Positions 23,446-32,746 of a stretch of DNA of 34,872 nucleotides are shown piece by piece (positions within the stretch are counted from its first letter, which is position 1; each line of letters starts with the position of its first letter). The stretch is from Gelidibacter algens (GTDB taxonomy: Bacteria > Bacteroidota > Bacteroidia > Flavobacteriales > Flavobacteriaceae). The notes under the pieces were generated by a model that saw nothing but the letters and a program-made list of their open reading frames with translations, did not search any database and was not told the origin of the DNA. The DNA lies in assembly GCF_001678675.1 (NCBI RefSeq), contig NZ_LZRN01000042.1, forward strand, positions 1 to 34,872, read 5' to 3'. A program made the position numbers and the translations under genes.

Positions 23446-23446
23446 G
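23439..23446 (+). promoter_or_regulatory. -7 box of glyS promoter
   Basis: TATTTTTG followed by CAGC matches TAnnTTTG and ends only four bases before the glyS ATG. A transcript from it would begin at or next to the start codon, meaning a leaderless or nearly leaderless mRNA. Confidence 0.55.
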
Positions 23447-23450
23447 CAGC

Positions 23451-24992
23451 ATGACAAATCAGGACGATCAATTTAAGAAAGTTGTATCTCATGCTAAAGA
23501 ATATGGATACGTATTTCAAAGCAGTGAAATATACGATGGCCTAAGTGCAGTTTATGACTACGCACAAAATGGGGCTGAATTAAAGAAAAACATACGTGAC
23601 TACTGGTGGAAAGCCATGGTACAAATGCATGATAATATTGTGGGCATCGACTCTTCAATTTTTATGCATCCAACCACTTGGAAAGCTTCAGGGCATGTTG
23701 ACGCCTTCAACGACCCTTTAATTGACAACAAGGACTCCAAGAAACGCTACCGTGCAGATGTTCTGATTGAAGACTATTGTGCCAAAATTGAAACTAAAAT
23801 AGATAAGGAAGTTGATAAAGCCGCCAAACGTTTTGGAGACGCTTTTAATAAAGACGAATTTATAAGCACCAACCCCAGAGTCGTTGGGTATTATGACAAA
23901 ATAAAAACCATCTTGTCTAGAATGGCAAAATCATTAGAAGCTGAAGATTTAGCTGATGTGAAAGCGCTCATTGAAGAACTGGAGATTGCTGATCCATTGA
24001 CAGGAAGTAGAAATTGGACCGAAGTCAAACAATTCAACTTGATGTTTGGCACCAAATTAGGAGCTTCTGCTGAAAGTGCGATGGATTTATACCTGCGTCC
24101 GGAAACGGCACAGGGTATTTTTGTGAATTTCCTCAATGTCCAAAAATCAGGGCGTATGAAGATTCCGTTTGGGATAGCCCAAACCGGAAAAGCCTTCAGA
24201 AATGAGATTGTCGCCAGACAATTTATTTTTAGAATGCGTGAGTTTGAACAAATGGAGATGCAATTCTTTATCAAACCTGGCACACAACAAGAGTGGTTTG
24301 AATATTGGAAAGAAGCACGAATGAAATGGCATCTCTCTTTAGGAATGGAAGCGGAGAATTACCGTTTTCATGATCATGAGAAATTGGCTCATTATGCAGA
24401 TGCGGCAACAGATATCGAATTCAAATTTCCGTTCGGGTTTAAAGAATTGGAAGGCATCCACTCCAGAACCGATTTCGATTTAAAACAGCACGAAAAATTT
24501 TCAGGTAAAAAGCTTCAGTATTTTGATCATGAAATGAACGAAAGCTATACGCCCTATGTGTTGGAAACTTCAATCGGTTTAGACCGTATGTTTTTGGCAG
24601 TGTTTTCAAACGCTTTGGTTGAAGAAGAATTGGAGAACAATACGACAAGAACCGTTTTAAAATTGCCAGCAGTATTAGCCCCTATTAAAGCGGCCATTTT
24701 ACCCTTGGTAAAAAAGGATGGCTTACCAGAAGTTGCACGTCAAATTATGGAAGATCTCAAATGGGATTTCAATGTGGATTATGATGAAAAAGATGCGGTT
24801 GGCAGACGTTATAGAAGACAGGATGCTAACGGAACACCGTTTTGTATTACCGTTGACCATGATACTTTAGAAGACAACACGGTAACCATTCGTCATCGTG
24901 ATACCATGGAACAAACACGTGTCAAAATTGAAGACTTACGTGAGATCATCAGAAAAGAAGTTGATGTGAAAACGTGGTTGATGAAAATGTAA
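23451..24992 (+). CDS. glyS: glycyl-tRNA synthetase (alpha2 type)
   Basis: A 513-residue class II synthetase of the homodimeric type. Motifs visible are the glycine-pocket entry WWKAMVQMHDNIVGIDSSIF, LRPETAQGIFVNF (class II core), motif 2 FRNEIVARQFIFRMREFEQMEMQFF, and motif 3 TSIGLDRMFLAVF near residues 370-385. The C-terminal anticodon-binding domain covers about residues 410-513 (VLAPIKAAILPL onward). It charges tRNA-Gly with glycine. The start codon follows the -7 box by four bases, and a strong terminator stands after the stop. Confidence 0.97.
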   Translation: MTNQDDQFKKVVSHAKEYGYVFQSSEIYDGLSAVYDYAQNGAELKKNIRDYWWKAMVQMHDNIVGIDSSIFMHPTTWKASGHVDAFNDPLIDNKDSKKRYRADVLIEDYCAKIETKIDKEVDKAAKRFGDAFNKDEFISTNPRVVGYYDKIKTILSRMAKSLEAEDLADVKALIEELEIADPLTGSRNWTEVKQFNLMFGTKLGASAESAMDLYLRPETAQGIFVNFLNVQKSGRMKIPFGIAQTGKAFRNEIVARQFIFRMREFEQMEMQFFIKPGTQQEWFEYWKEARMKWHLSLGMEAENYRFHDHEKLAHYADAATDIEFKFPFGFKELEGIHSRTDFDLKQHEKFSGKKLQYFDHEMNESYTPYVLETSIGLDRMFLAVFSNALVEEELENNTTRTVLKLPAVLAPIKAAILPLVKKDGLPEVARQIMEDLKWDFNVDYDEKDAVGRRYRRQDANGTPFCITVDHDTLEDNTVTIRHRDTMEQTRVKIEDLREIIRKEVDVKTWLMKM

Positions 24993-25014
24993 CTAAAGAA
25001 AATTACAATAGTAT

Positions 25015-25056
25015 AAATCCCAAAATCCAACAGTTTCTCATTGGATTTTGGGATTT
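25015..25056. terminator. bidirectional terminator after glyS
   Basis: Perfect 16-bp arms (25015-25030 and 25041-25056, reading AAATCCCAAAATCCAA and its complement) surround a 10-base loop. On the plus strand TCGATTTTT follows; the stem also serves the convergent gene. Confidence 0.9.
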
Positions 25057-25072
25057 CGATTTTTGAACTTAT

Positions 25073-25621
25073 TTAAAACCTATAGCCGAGGTTAAAACCA
25101 AATTTACCAACAAGTATGTTGTTGTCATCTTCTGTATTAGTATTAAAAAGATTTCTCCCGATACCACCATTAACTTCAAAAACGAACCCACCAGATGTCA
25201 TCCATTTTCCTCCTAATCCAAAACCCAATGCAAAATCAGTAACAGCATTATCCTTTATTTCGGTGTAATTGTTACGGTTTACATAATATTGATGATCTAT
25301 AGAATTGAGCATACCGAACCCTTCAAGGAAAAATCCAGCAGCATATTTTTCACCAAAGAAAATACGGTAGTAAGGAGATATATAATAATTGATATCCATA
25401 TCAATATTTTCACGATCAAAAGGAATAAATGCAGAAACACCTACAGAAGATTGCTCTGATAAATTACGTTCATAACTCGGTTCAAAAACCCCAAGAAGAA
25501 GGAAAAAGGAGTTTATTTTAATCTCATTTTTACCAAAATTGTTACGTTTGATCGTGTCATTTTGAGCTTGAGAAGCCATTACTGTAAAAAGCATTAAAAA
25601 TCCAAACAGACAATTTTTCAT
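25073..25621 (-). CDS. small outer-membrane beta-barrel-like protein
   Basis: A 182-residue exported protein (start taken at 25621, the ATG directly before the signal peptide; the frame is open to 25675). The signal peptide ends near MASQAQ. The remainder alternates polar and apolar residues in strands such as YYISPYYRIFFG, AAGFFLEGFGML and FALGFGLGGKWMTSGGFVFEVNGGIG, and ends FGFNLGYRF, an outer-membrane C-terminal signal. It resembles small DUF3575-type barrel proteins. The function is unknown. Confidence 0.7.
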   Translation of the reverse strand: MKNCLFGFLMLFTVMASQAQNDTIKRNNFGKNEIKINSFFLLLGVFEPSYERNLSEQSSVGVSAFIPFDRENIDMDINYYISPYYRIFFGEKYAAGFFLEGFGMLNSIDHQYYVNRNNYTEIKDNAVTDFALGFGLGGKWMTSGGFVFEVNGGIGRNLFNTNTEDDNNILVGKFGFNLGYRF

Positions 25622-25725
25622 AAGTAAGCGGTTTAAGATGTTAGGTATTACTATAAAACATGCAATAATATGCAAAAAGTCATGTAATTAAAATTTTATT
25701 TTTGTGAGCTTAAATGCAAGCGCTC

Positions 25726-27714
25726 TTATTCTTTTTCAGTGTAAGCCAAAAGTCTGAGGGCGTTGATAACAACCACTAAGGTGGAGCCTTCATGAAAAGC
25801 AACTGCCATTCCAATATTGGTAAGATCTAAAATAGTAGCTGGCACCAACAAGGCAACCACGCCCATGCTGATAAAAATATTTTGTTTGATAATCCGTTTG
25901 GAGGCTCTGCTCAAACCAATCACAAAGGGCAACATTTCAATTTTATCTGACATTAGAGCAACGTCCGCAGTTTCCAATGCTACGTCACTCCCCGCAGCGC
26001 CCATGGCTACACTAACTGTGCTATAGGCCATTGCGGGTGCATCATTTACACCATCACCAACCATTGCAATTTTTCCATCGCGTTGCATCAGCTCTTTAAT
26101 GGCCTCTACTTTATCTTCTGGCAACAAATTACCTTTGGCTTCAGTTAATCCAATTTGTTTCGCAATAGAATCACCCACATTTTGATGATCGCCGGTAAGC
26201 ATCACCATTCGCTGGATCCCAATAGTTTTTAATCTTTTTAAGGTCTCAACCGCTGTTTTTCTAGGAACGTCCATGACACTTACCAGTCCAATAACAGCAG
26301 CGTCCTGGCCTATTAACATAGCTGTGTGGCCTTCTTTCAACAAGCCTTCCATTTTTGAGCGCAATTCAGGTGCAATGTTCATCCCTTCATCGGCCATTAA
26401 TTTTTCATTACCAATAAAAACTGTCTTGTCTTGATAGGTAGCGCTGATACCTTTACCTTGGATGGCACTGACATTGGATGCCAGATTCTCGTGTACCATC
26501 GTATATTTCGATTTCACATCTTTAGCAATGGCTTTAGCCAAAGGGTGATTGCTCAAACTTTCTACTTCCAAGACAAGCCGCGCCAGATCTTCTTCTGAAT
26601 ACGTATCATGTGGAATCAAATTGGTGAGCTTTGGCTTGCCCTCAGTCAACGTTCCTGTTTTATCAAAAGCAATGGTTTCAATGGTGCCCAAATCTTCCAA
26701 GGCCTTTCCTCCTTTGATCAAAACCCCTTTTTGTGCTGCTCTTGCAATACCACTCAAAACAGCACTTGGCGTTGAGATTGCCAATGCACATGGGCTCGCT
26801 GCGACTAGAACCGTGATGGCACGATACAAACTTTCGTTGAATGATTCATCGACCACCATATAGGCAAAGCACAATACAAAAACCACTATAATAACGATGG
26901 GCACGTACCACTTTTCAAATTTTTTGGTCAGGCGTTGGGTGGGCGACTTTTGGGTTTCCACCTCACTGACCATTTTAATAAGGCGCGCCACTGTAGAATC
27001 TTTACTTAATTTCAGCACTAGCACTTCAATACTCCCATCGCCATTAAGGGTGCCAGTAAAAACGACGTGAGAAGCGTCAATATCCTTGAAATCTGGAAGC
27101 TTATCAGTGGTAGCAATTGCCGTTTTATCAATAGGCATGCTTTCTCCCGTGATGGAAGCTTGATTGATTGCACTACTACCTTCTATGATCACGCCATCTG
27201 CCGCAATTTTAGAATTTGGCTTCACCACAATAACATCGTTGATCTTCAAATCTTCAACGCCAACTTCCTCAATCTTACCGTCTCTTTTTACCAACGCCGT
27301 TTTAGGAGTTAAATCTCCCAATGCCTCAATGGATTTCTTGGCCTTGTTCATGGCATAATTTTCCAGAGCATGCCCTAAACTGAACAAGAACAACAACAAC
27401 GCGCCTTCCGCCCAACTGCCAATATATGCAGCTCCGATAGCGGCTGCAATCATCAGAAAGTCAATTTCAAAGCCCCCTTTTTTGATTTTCTCGAAGGCCT
27501 CAATGGCAATATAGTAACCTCCAAATCCGTAAGCAATGACATACGCAATAAGATAAAGCCATGCCGATTGGGTTTCAGCACCAAACATTTGGATCAAAAA
27601 TCCTATTAATAGAAAAACACCACATAACATTGAGAAATACAACTCTGTACGGGGACCAAAAATGCCATTGTGGTCATGATTGTGAGTTTGGTCTTCTTTA
27701 TGATCTTCTGCCAT
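25726..27714 (-). CDS. heavy-metal P-type ATPase, P1B-4 type
   Basis: A 662-residue metal exporter. It starts with a short His-rich tail (HNHDHN, residues 11-16) in place of a heavy-metal domain. It then has TGES (189-192) in the actuator domain, the transmembrane metal motif SPC (307-309), the phosphorylated DKTGT (Asp351), the hinge GDGVNDAP and HEGST (641-645) in the last membrane part. SPC together with HEGST/HEGGT defines the P1B-4 group (CoaT/CtpD/ZosA-like), whose members export Co2+, Zn2+ or Fe2+; the metal here is not settled. It follows the adaptor remnant by 9 bases, so both lie in one unit. Confidence 0.92.
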   Translation of the reverse strand: MAEDHKEDQTHNHDHNGIFGPRTELYFSMLCGVFLLIGFLIQMFGAETQSAWLYLIAYVIAYGFGGYYIAIEAFEKIKKGGFEIDFLMIAAAIGAAYIGSWAEGALLLFLFSLGHALENYAMNKAKKSIEALGDLTPKTALVKRDGKIEEVGVEDLKINDVIVVKPNSKIAADGVIIEGSSAINQASITGESMPIDKTAIATTDKLPDFKDIDASHVVFTGTLNGDGSIEVLVLKLSKDSTVARLIKMVSEVETQKSPTQRLTKKFEKWYVPIVIIVVFVLCFAYMVVDESFNESLYRAITVLVAASPCALAISTPSAVLSGIARAAQKGVLIKGGKALEDLGTIETIAFDKTGTLTEGKPKLTNLIPHDTYSEEDLARLVLEVESLSNHPLAKAIAKDVKSKYTMVHENLASNVSAIQGKGISATYQDKTVFIGNEKLMADEGMNIAPELRSKMEGLLKEGHTAMLIGQDAAVIGLVSVMDVPRKTAVETLKRLKTIGIQRMVMLTGDHQNVGDSIAKQIGLTEAKGNLLPEDKVEAIKELMQRDGKIAMVGDGVNDAPAMAYSTVSVAMGAAGSDVALETADVALMSDKIEMLPFVIGLSRASKRIIKQNIFISMGVVALLVPATILDLTNIGMAVAFHEGSTLVVVINALRLLAYTEKE

Positions 27715-27723
27715 AGTTAAATT

Positions 27724-28029
27724 TTAATGTGAATGTCCGCCACCTTCTGCGTCATTGAGTAACATGTAAGTGCCATTCACTACTATTTTTTTATCTTTTA
27801 AAGATACTGCATTTAAAATTTCAACAAAATCTTCGGTTTGCAAACCTATCTCTAATTTTGCTTTTCTAAACTGATATTCGTTAGAGGTTTCGTTTTTCAA
27901 TACCATTACAAAATACTCATCGGTAACCTGAATCACAGCCGTTTTGGACAAAGCCATTGCTTTCGAACTCCCCACAATTATGTCGGCCTCAGCAAACACC
28001 CATGACAATAAGCGCCGATAGCGGCTCAT
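27724..28029 (-). pseudogene. C-terminal remnant of an RND efflux periplasmic adaptor (CusB/CzcB-like)
   Basis: A 101-residue frame reads like the last quarter of a CusB-type membrane-fusion protein. SWVFAEADIIVGS aligns in character with the LKPGMFAEA segment, KTAVIQVTDEYFVMVLKN with the final barrel strands, and VEILNAVSLKDKKIVVNGTYMLLNDA with the membrane-proximal domain. It ends with the His tail GGGHSH. The signal peptide, hairpin and lipoyl parts are missing, and no matching sequence is visible in the 200 bases upstream. It is therefore probably a truncated gene. The short first segment MSRYRRLLS is not family-like. It could still be translated and act as a small metal-binding protein for the adjacent ATPase. 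Confidence 0.7.
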
Positions 28030-28231
28030 TTAAAACAACTACACTGAAATGTAAAATGCGAATTTTGGCGGTTGATGCTGCGTAAAAAAAGCAAGTGAAT
28101 TTCAGTAAATAAATTGGTATTGGTTATAAAATCAAACGTCTCAATGGTAAAAAAGGAGTTGTGAGTGTACAGCTTTGATGGTCATGTTTGAAAGGTAAAT
28201 CATCATGGTAAATATGCTCACAAATCACCTA

Positions 28232-31200
28232 CTAAAAATAAGCTTTTAGTTGTATGGTTCCTGTATGAATAGTCTTTGATGTTTCTGTTTTCCGACCGAA
28301 GTAATTAAAGTTCACATCTAAAAATGTGGTCAATTTTTTCTGGGCCAATAATGTCCAGGTGAAGTTCTTTCCTGGCTGTAAACCTTCCAATATTTGGTAT
28401 GAGACTGGGGTGTTCGCGTTACCCTCAAAAGTATTATCAAAAAAATTGACCTCTCCAGTCAGTGCCACTTTTTGAGCATTATTATAGGTAAAGGACACCC
28501 CGAAATTATTTTGCAGCAAGGTTTCCATTTCCCCGATAGTATTGTATTTGGAAGTGTATTGGTAAAACACATCAAATCTCGCATTCTCATTAAAGAGATA
28601 GGACAGTTTTGGCTGCAAGCGTGTTTCTTCGATTTTGTAATTTCGCGTTGCAAAATTCTCACTTAAACTCTCGTTTTTTTCAAGACTGCTCTTCAAATTC
28701 AAAAGCCAACTTTCAGCAAACTTATGGTTAAAATTGACTTGATGGCTTTTCAGTTTACTCTCCTGAAATCCGATGGAGAGCAAGGTTCTGGCTGTATTGG
28801 TCAAAAATGTATACGATGTGGTGTATTCTTGCTTCCCTCTATTAAAAAACAAAACATTCCTGACGCTTTTGTTGAGCGCCAATTGGTTGTCATCACTATC
28901 TGCAAACGGATTGAGATCAAAGGCACTGTCTTCCCTTTTTATTTTCCGATCTACTAAATAAGATGTTTGGTTGTAAAAATGAGACCAGAATTGTTTGGTG
29001 CTACTTTCACTTACAGCCCATTGTTGCGGATTGATGGTGAGGGTTTGGCTCAATCTATTTTGATGGGTTTTCACGAATACCTGATTAGGCAACAGCACCC
29101 TTATATATTCACCCTGATCTTGAAACTGCGCAATTTCAAACTCATTGAGTTCTTGCACGCCATTGTCGTTATAGTCAATCCAAGTGAAGGCTCCCTGACC
29201 TGGCTCCACTTTAACATACGTAAAATCCTGCTGTGGCAAGCTTCCTGAATTGGTTTCAAAAACAGTATTCCACTGCACAATTTGGGCAAATAATTGCTTG
29301 TTAAATGTTACTCTTGAATTCAAGGATTGTTCATCTTCAATGGTCTCATCAACTGATTTTAATGTCCGATAATTTATGTAAACACCTAAATCTGTAAACG
29401 TATTCTGAATGATTTTTGATTTGATGTAATAGGTGTTAGAGCTGCTTACTTTTTCAACACTATTCATCCGTAAACTATCATTGACCCGGTGTTTGTATCC
29501 CACTTCAGCAAACACTTTAATGCTATCGCCCACTCCATAAAACACTTCAGCAGATTTAAAGCGTTGGCTCAATGAGCTGAGCTGATCAGTTAAAATATCA
29601 CGTTGTTCATTATCTTCAGCAGCCAACTTGGTGCCCATCCATTGATTTTTAAAATTATAGGTCACTCTATTAAACGTTCTCAAAAATGTCGATTCGGAGC
29701 TGTCACTTTCACTCTTCAAAATGCTGGAATTGGTAAATAGTTGCCATCTCGCAAATTTCAAACTGGCAAAAGCACTATGCCGGTTGCCATTAAAATTTTC
29801 AGAATAGTTAAGATGCTCAAATTTATAGGAGGCAATACCATGCTTCGGATTGAAAAGTTCCAAACCAGCAGTGAGCAAATTTTGATTCCCAAGGGGCATG
29901 TCCAAATTCCAATTCCTATTAAATTCGGCATTATATAAACGCTGGATGGTTTTAAAATCCTTTTGAATGACATCAGCATCAAGAACAGCAGACAGATTCC
30001 ATAAACTATCAGTCTTGATGACATCCTGCCTGACGTGAAGCTTACCAGCAAATCCATCATTATTGGCGTCATCTAAATCAGAAAATAAGTTCAAATCATT
30101 TTTACTTCCGGCGGCTTCAAAATAAATGTCCGTACGCTCTGTAGGTTGATAAGTTCCGTTGACCACAGCAACCTGCAATTTTGTAGGGGCAATCAATTTA
30201 ACGATGGGCGCATAATTACCTTGTGGCACCCCAAAAATTGGCGTGGTATACTCATATATATTAGAAACTGCATTGTTAGTAACCAGAATATAATCCCCTT
30301 GATTATCGCCAACCAAACGAAATTTTACACTATACAAATCATCTTCAGGATTGCTTGAAAACACATAAGCTTCAGCACCATCAATAAGATCCTTTCTATA
30401 TAAAATCCGGTTTTCATTATAAGCTTCAGGCACACCAGATGGAGCCACCATCAGCGATTGATCGTCTCCAGCAATGGCCAAAATTTCCACTTGGTCAGGT
30501 GATAAATTTTGTTGTAGAGGTTGGTTTTTAGAATCTACTTCAGAATAGACCGAGGCGCCAATTTTAAATTTTTCGGTTTCATATCCACCACCACCAAAGG
30601 CTGTAAACCGTGAAAAGTTGCGCTCACTATATTGATAATCTACGGTAATTCGCATTTCAGAGGTCATAGGGAATGTCGAGTTGAAAATGATTTCTCCAGC
30701 GTTATAATCGATGGTGTAATCTTCACTTTCACCACGTTTTATTGGTGTTCCATTAATATAAACCGTTTCACTGCCAGAAACCACCAGCACATACAACTCA
30801 TTATTTGGCCCTCTTAATTTATAAGGCCCTTGGTTGCCTTCTTGCGCAGTAAACTGACTGGTTGTAAATTGCCCTCTTACCAAAGCACCAGCGGCAAATA
30901 GATTGGTCTTTGCATCGTCATTACCCAAATTGACGTCTACTAACAAACCTTGGACACGTTTGGTAAAACTGGCAAAGTAGGAATTGGTATTTTGCAAATC
31001 AATATCACCTGCCCTGATGCGCCAGTTATCACTGAACAATTCAATAAATACTTGATCAAACTCATCCAAGCGTTGGGAATAGCCACTTTCCTGTAACGGG
31101 ATATTGGCATCCTGAATGGAAGCACGCAAAGACACTTTATCACTCAACTTTCCTGAAATTTGGAGATCAAGCTCACTGTTCAATACCGAGTTTTGATTGT

Positions 31201-31642
31201 TGCCAATGGTCACACCTCTTGAAATACTCCCTGAGGTGGTCAAGCCATCAAAGGGTGTGAAATTCCTGGTCAAGGTAGATTGTTGCAACTTGTATAACTG
31301 TTGCATATTATCGGTGTTGTCAACGATAATCTTATCATCAAGCTGAAAATATTTGCGCGTAATGAAATTTGGATATCGGAGATAATCAATGATCACAGAA
31401 TCAGTTGCAACCGGCTTTTTGAAAGTCAATAAGGCTTTTGAAAAATCGATTTTATAGAATGAAGTGTCAATGGGATTGCCACTTTTCGTTTTAATACTGA
31501 ATTGACTGGCGTTAATACTTACAGAATCAATTTGAATGGAATCTCTAACTGCTACTTTCTTAGTCCGATAATTGGACGTTGGCTGCTGCGCATACACACA
31601 ACAACAGGTTAAAAAGAAGATAAGTGAAATAGCAATTTTCAT
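28232..31642 (-). CDS. large outer-membrane beta-barrel protein, unknown
   Basis: A 1136-residue exported protein. A signal peptide (residues 1-18, ending VYAQ) is followed by an N-terminal region with RYPNFITRKYFQLDDK. A segment of filament-like beta strands comes next, with SRGVTIGNNQNSVLNSELDLQISG. About residues 285-330 form an Ig-like unit containing TIDYNAGEIIFNSTFP, a motif also typical of SprA-like proteins. The last half is aromatic-rich amphipathic strands ending in GTIQLKAYF, an outer-membrane signal. I do not recognise a named family; it resembles large conserved outer-membrane proteins in Bacteroidota. It lies alone, divergent from xth. Confidence 0.85.
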   Translation of the reverse strand: MKIAISLIFFLTCCCVYAQQPTSNYRTKKVAVRDSIQIDSVSINASQFSIKTKSGNPIDTSFYKIDFSKALLTFKKPVATDSVIIDYLRYPNFITRKYFQLDDKIIVDNTDNMQQLYKLQQSTLTRNFTPFDGLTTSGSISRGVTIGNNQNSVLNSELDLQISGKLSDKVSLRASIQDANIPLQESGYSQRLDEFDQVFIELFSDNWRIRAGDIDLQNTNSYFASFTKRVQGLLVDVNLGNDDAKTNLFAAGALVRGQFTTSQFTAQEGNQGPYKLRGPNNELYVLVVSGSETVYINGTPIKRGESEDYTIDYNAGEIIFNSTFPMTSEMRITVDYQYSERNFSRFTAFGGGGYETEKFKIGASVYSEVDSKNQPLQQNLSPDQVEILAIAGDDQSLMVAPSGVPEAYNENRILYRKDLIDGAEAYVFSSNPEDDLYSVKFRLVGDNQGDYILVTNNAVSNIYEYTTPIFGVPQGNYAPIVKLIAPTKLQVAVVNGTYQPTERTDIYFEAAGSKNDLNLFSDLDDANNDGFAGKLHVRQDVIKTDSLWNLSAVLDADVIQKDFKTIQRLYNAEFNRNWNLDMPLGNQNLLTAGLELFNPKHGIASYKFEHLNYSENFNGNRHSAFASLKFARWQLFTNSSILKSESDSSESTFLRTFNRVTYNFKNQWMGTKLAAEDNEQRDILTDQLSSLSQRFKSAEVFYGVGDSIKVFAEVGYKHRVNDSLRMNSVEKVSSSNTYYIKSKIIQNTFTDLGVYINYRTLKSVDETIEDEQSLNSRVTFNKQLFAQIVQWNTVFETNSGSLPQQDFTYVKVEPGQGAFTWIDYNDNGVQELNEFEIAQFQDQGEYIRVLLPNQVFVKTHQNRLSQTLTINPQQWAVSESSTKQFWSHFYNQTSYLVDRKIKREDSAFDLNPFADSDDNQLALNKSVRNVLFFNRGKQEYTTSYTFLTNTARTLLSIGFQESKLKSHQVNFNHKFAESWLLNLKSSLEKNESLSENFATRNYKIEETRLQPKLSYLFNENARFDVFYQYTSKYNTIGEMETLLQNNFGVSFTYNNAQKVALTGEVNFFDNTFEGNANTPVSYQILEGLQPGKNFTWTLLAQKKLTTFLDVNFNYFGRKTETSKTIHTGTIQLKAYF

Positions 31643-31772
31643 CTGAGATATAAACTTCTAAAGGCAGAAAATATTTTATCGTTAAAATGCCTTTAAAATT
31701 ATCGTATAAAAGTACAGTATTATTTAATTTAGCGTCAAAATCAGCACAAAGTATAAAGAACTCAGTAATGAG

Positions 31773-31803
31773 TTGTCCATTAAATTGTTAAGCTGAATCT
31801 TTG
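31773..31803 (+). promoter_or_regulatory. candidate promoter of xth
   Basis: TTG (31773-31775) and AATCTTTG (31796-31803) lie 20 bases apart, a good match to the Bacteroidota promoter with one mismatch in the -7 box. The transcript would begin near 31809, about 26 nucleotides before the start codon. Confidence 0.5.
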
Positions 31804-31834
31804 TACTTAATCCTGTTATCTCAATACCATCAAA

Positions 31835-32599
31835 ATGAAAATCATCTCTTATAATGTTAATGGCATTCGTGCAGCACTCAACAAAGGTTTTATAGATTGG
31901 TTAAAAAGTGCCGATCCAGATGTGATTTGCCTGCAAGAAATAAAAGCTATGCAAGAGCAAGTAGATGTAAAACTTTTTGAAGAAGCAGGCTATCCCTATC
32001 ATTATTGGTTCAGTGCGCAAAAGAAAGGATATAGTGGTGTGGCGATACTCTGCAAAACCAAACCAAACCACGTAGAATATGGAACGGGAATAGCTTCCAT
32101 GGACTTTGAAGGACGAAACCTAAGGGTAGATTATGATGATGTGTCAGTGATGAGTTTGTACCTGCCATCTGGCACCAATGATTTGCGTTTACAGCACAAG
32201 TTTGATTATATGGATATGTTTCAAGTATATATCAATGATCTTAAAACAAAAATTCCCAACCTTATTATTTTGGGCGACTATAATATTTGTCATGAAGAAA
32301 TAGACATCCATAATCCGAAAGGACTTTCTAACGTTTCTGGTTTTTTACCTGTAGAGCGTCAGTGGATAGGAAATTTCATAGATTTCGGTTTTATCGATTC
32401 TTTCAGACATTTTAATAATGAACCCGACCATTATACGTGGTGGAGCTACAGAGCTAATTCTAGAGAAAGGAACAAAGGTTGGCGTTTGGATTACGCTTTA
32501 GTTAATGCGCCATTACAAGAAAAGCTGAAACGCAGCGTTATCTTGTCAGATGCTGTGCATAGTGACCATTGTCCTATTTTGCTGGAAATTGAGAATTGA
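31835..32599 (+). CDS. xth: exodeoxyribonuclease III / AP endonuclease
   Basis: A 254-residue protein with every exonuclease III landmark. The N-terminus is KIISYNVNGIRAAL. The metal ligand Glu34 lies in VICLQEIKA. The catalytic segment ILGDYNICHEEIDIHNPK is followed by GWRLDYALVN and SDHCPILLEI at the end. It cleaves DNA at abasic sites and trims 3' ends in base-excision repair. A heptamer tract starts five bases after the stop. Confidence 0.97.
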   Translation: MKIISYNVNGIRAALNKGFIDWLKSADPDVICLQEIKAMQEQVDVKLFEEAGYPYHYWFSAQKKGYSGVAILCKTKPNHVEYGTGIASMDFEGRNLRVDYDDVSVMSLYLPSGTNDLRLQHKFDYMDMFQVYINDLKTKIPNLIILGDYNICHEEIDIHNPKGLSNVSGFLPVERQWIGNFIDFGFIDSFRHFNNEPDHYTWWSYRANSRERNKGWRLDYALVNAPLQEKLKRSVILSDAVHSDHCPILLEIEN

Positions 32600-32603
32600 G
32601 ATT

Positions 32604-32624
32604 CAGTTGGCAGTCAGCAGTCGG
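32604..32624 (+). repeat. CAGTYNN heptamer tract after xth
   Basis: Three units, CAGTTGG, CAGTCAG and CAGTCGG, begin five bases after the xth TGA stop, in the sense orientation. The last two unit types also occur in the tract at 8477-8497, and all fit the same consensus as 7936-7970. Confidence 0.85.
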
Positions 32625-32667
32625 CCTTTTTAAATTAAAAGGAAAATATGAATTAATAGGCTTATTT

Positions 32668-32700
32668 TCTCTCCCTTTGGGAGAGATGTCACGCAGTGAA
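32668..32700. repeat. hairpin repeat upstream of the OmpA-family gene
   Basis: TCTCTCCC and GGGAGAGA (32668-32675, 32679-32686) form an 8-bp stem around TTT and are followed by TGTCACGCAGTGAA. The whole resembles a dispersed flavobacterial intergenic element known to me by sight; I could not search for other copies. Confidence 0.55.
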
Positions 32701-32746
32701 AACGTGGGCCAAACACCTAACATTATAACAACAAACACCTATAAAA

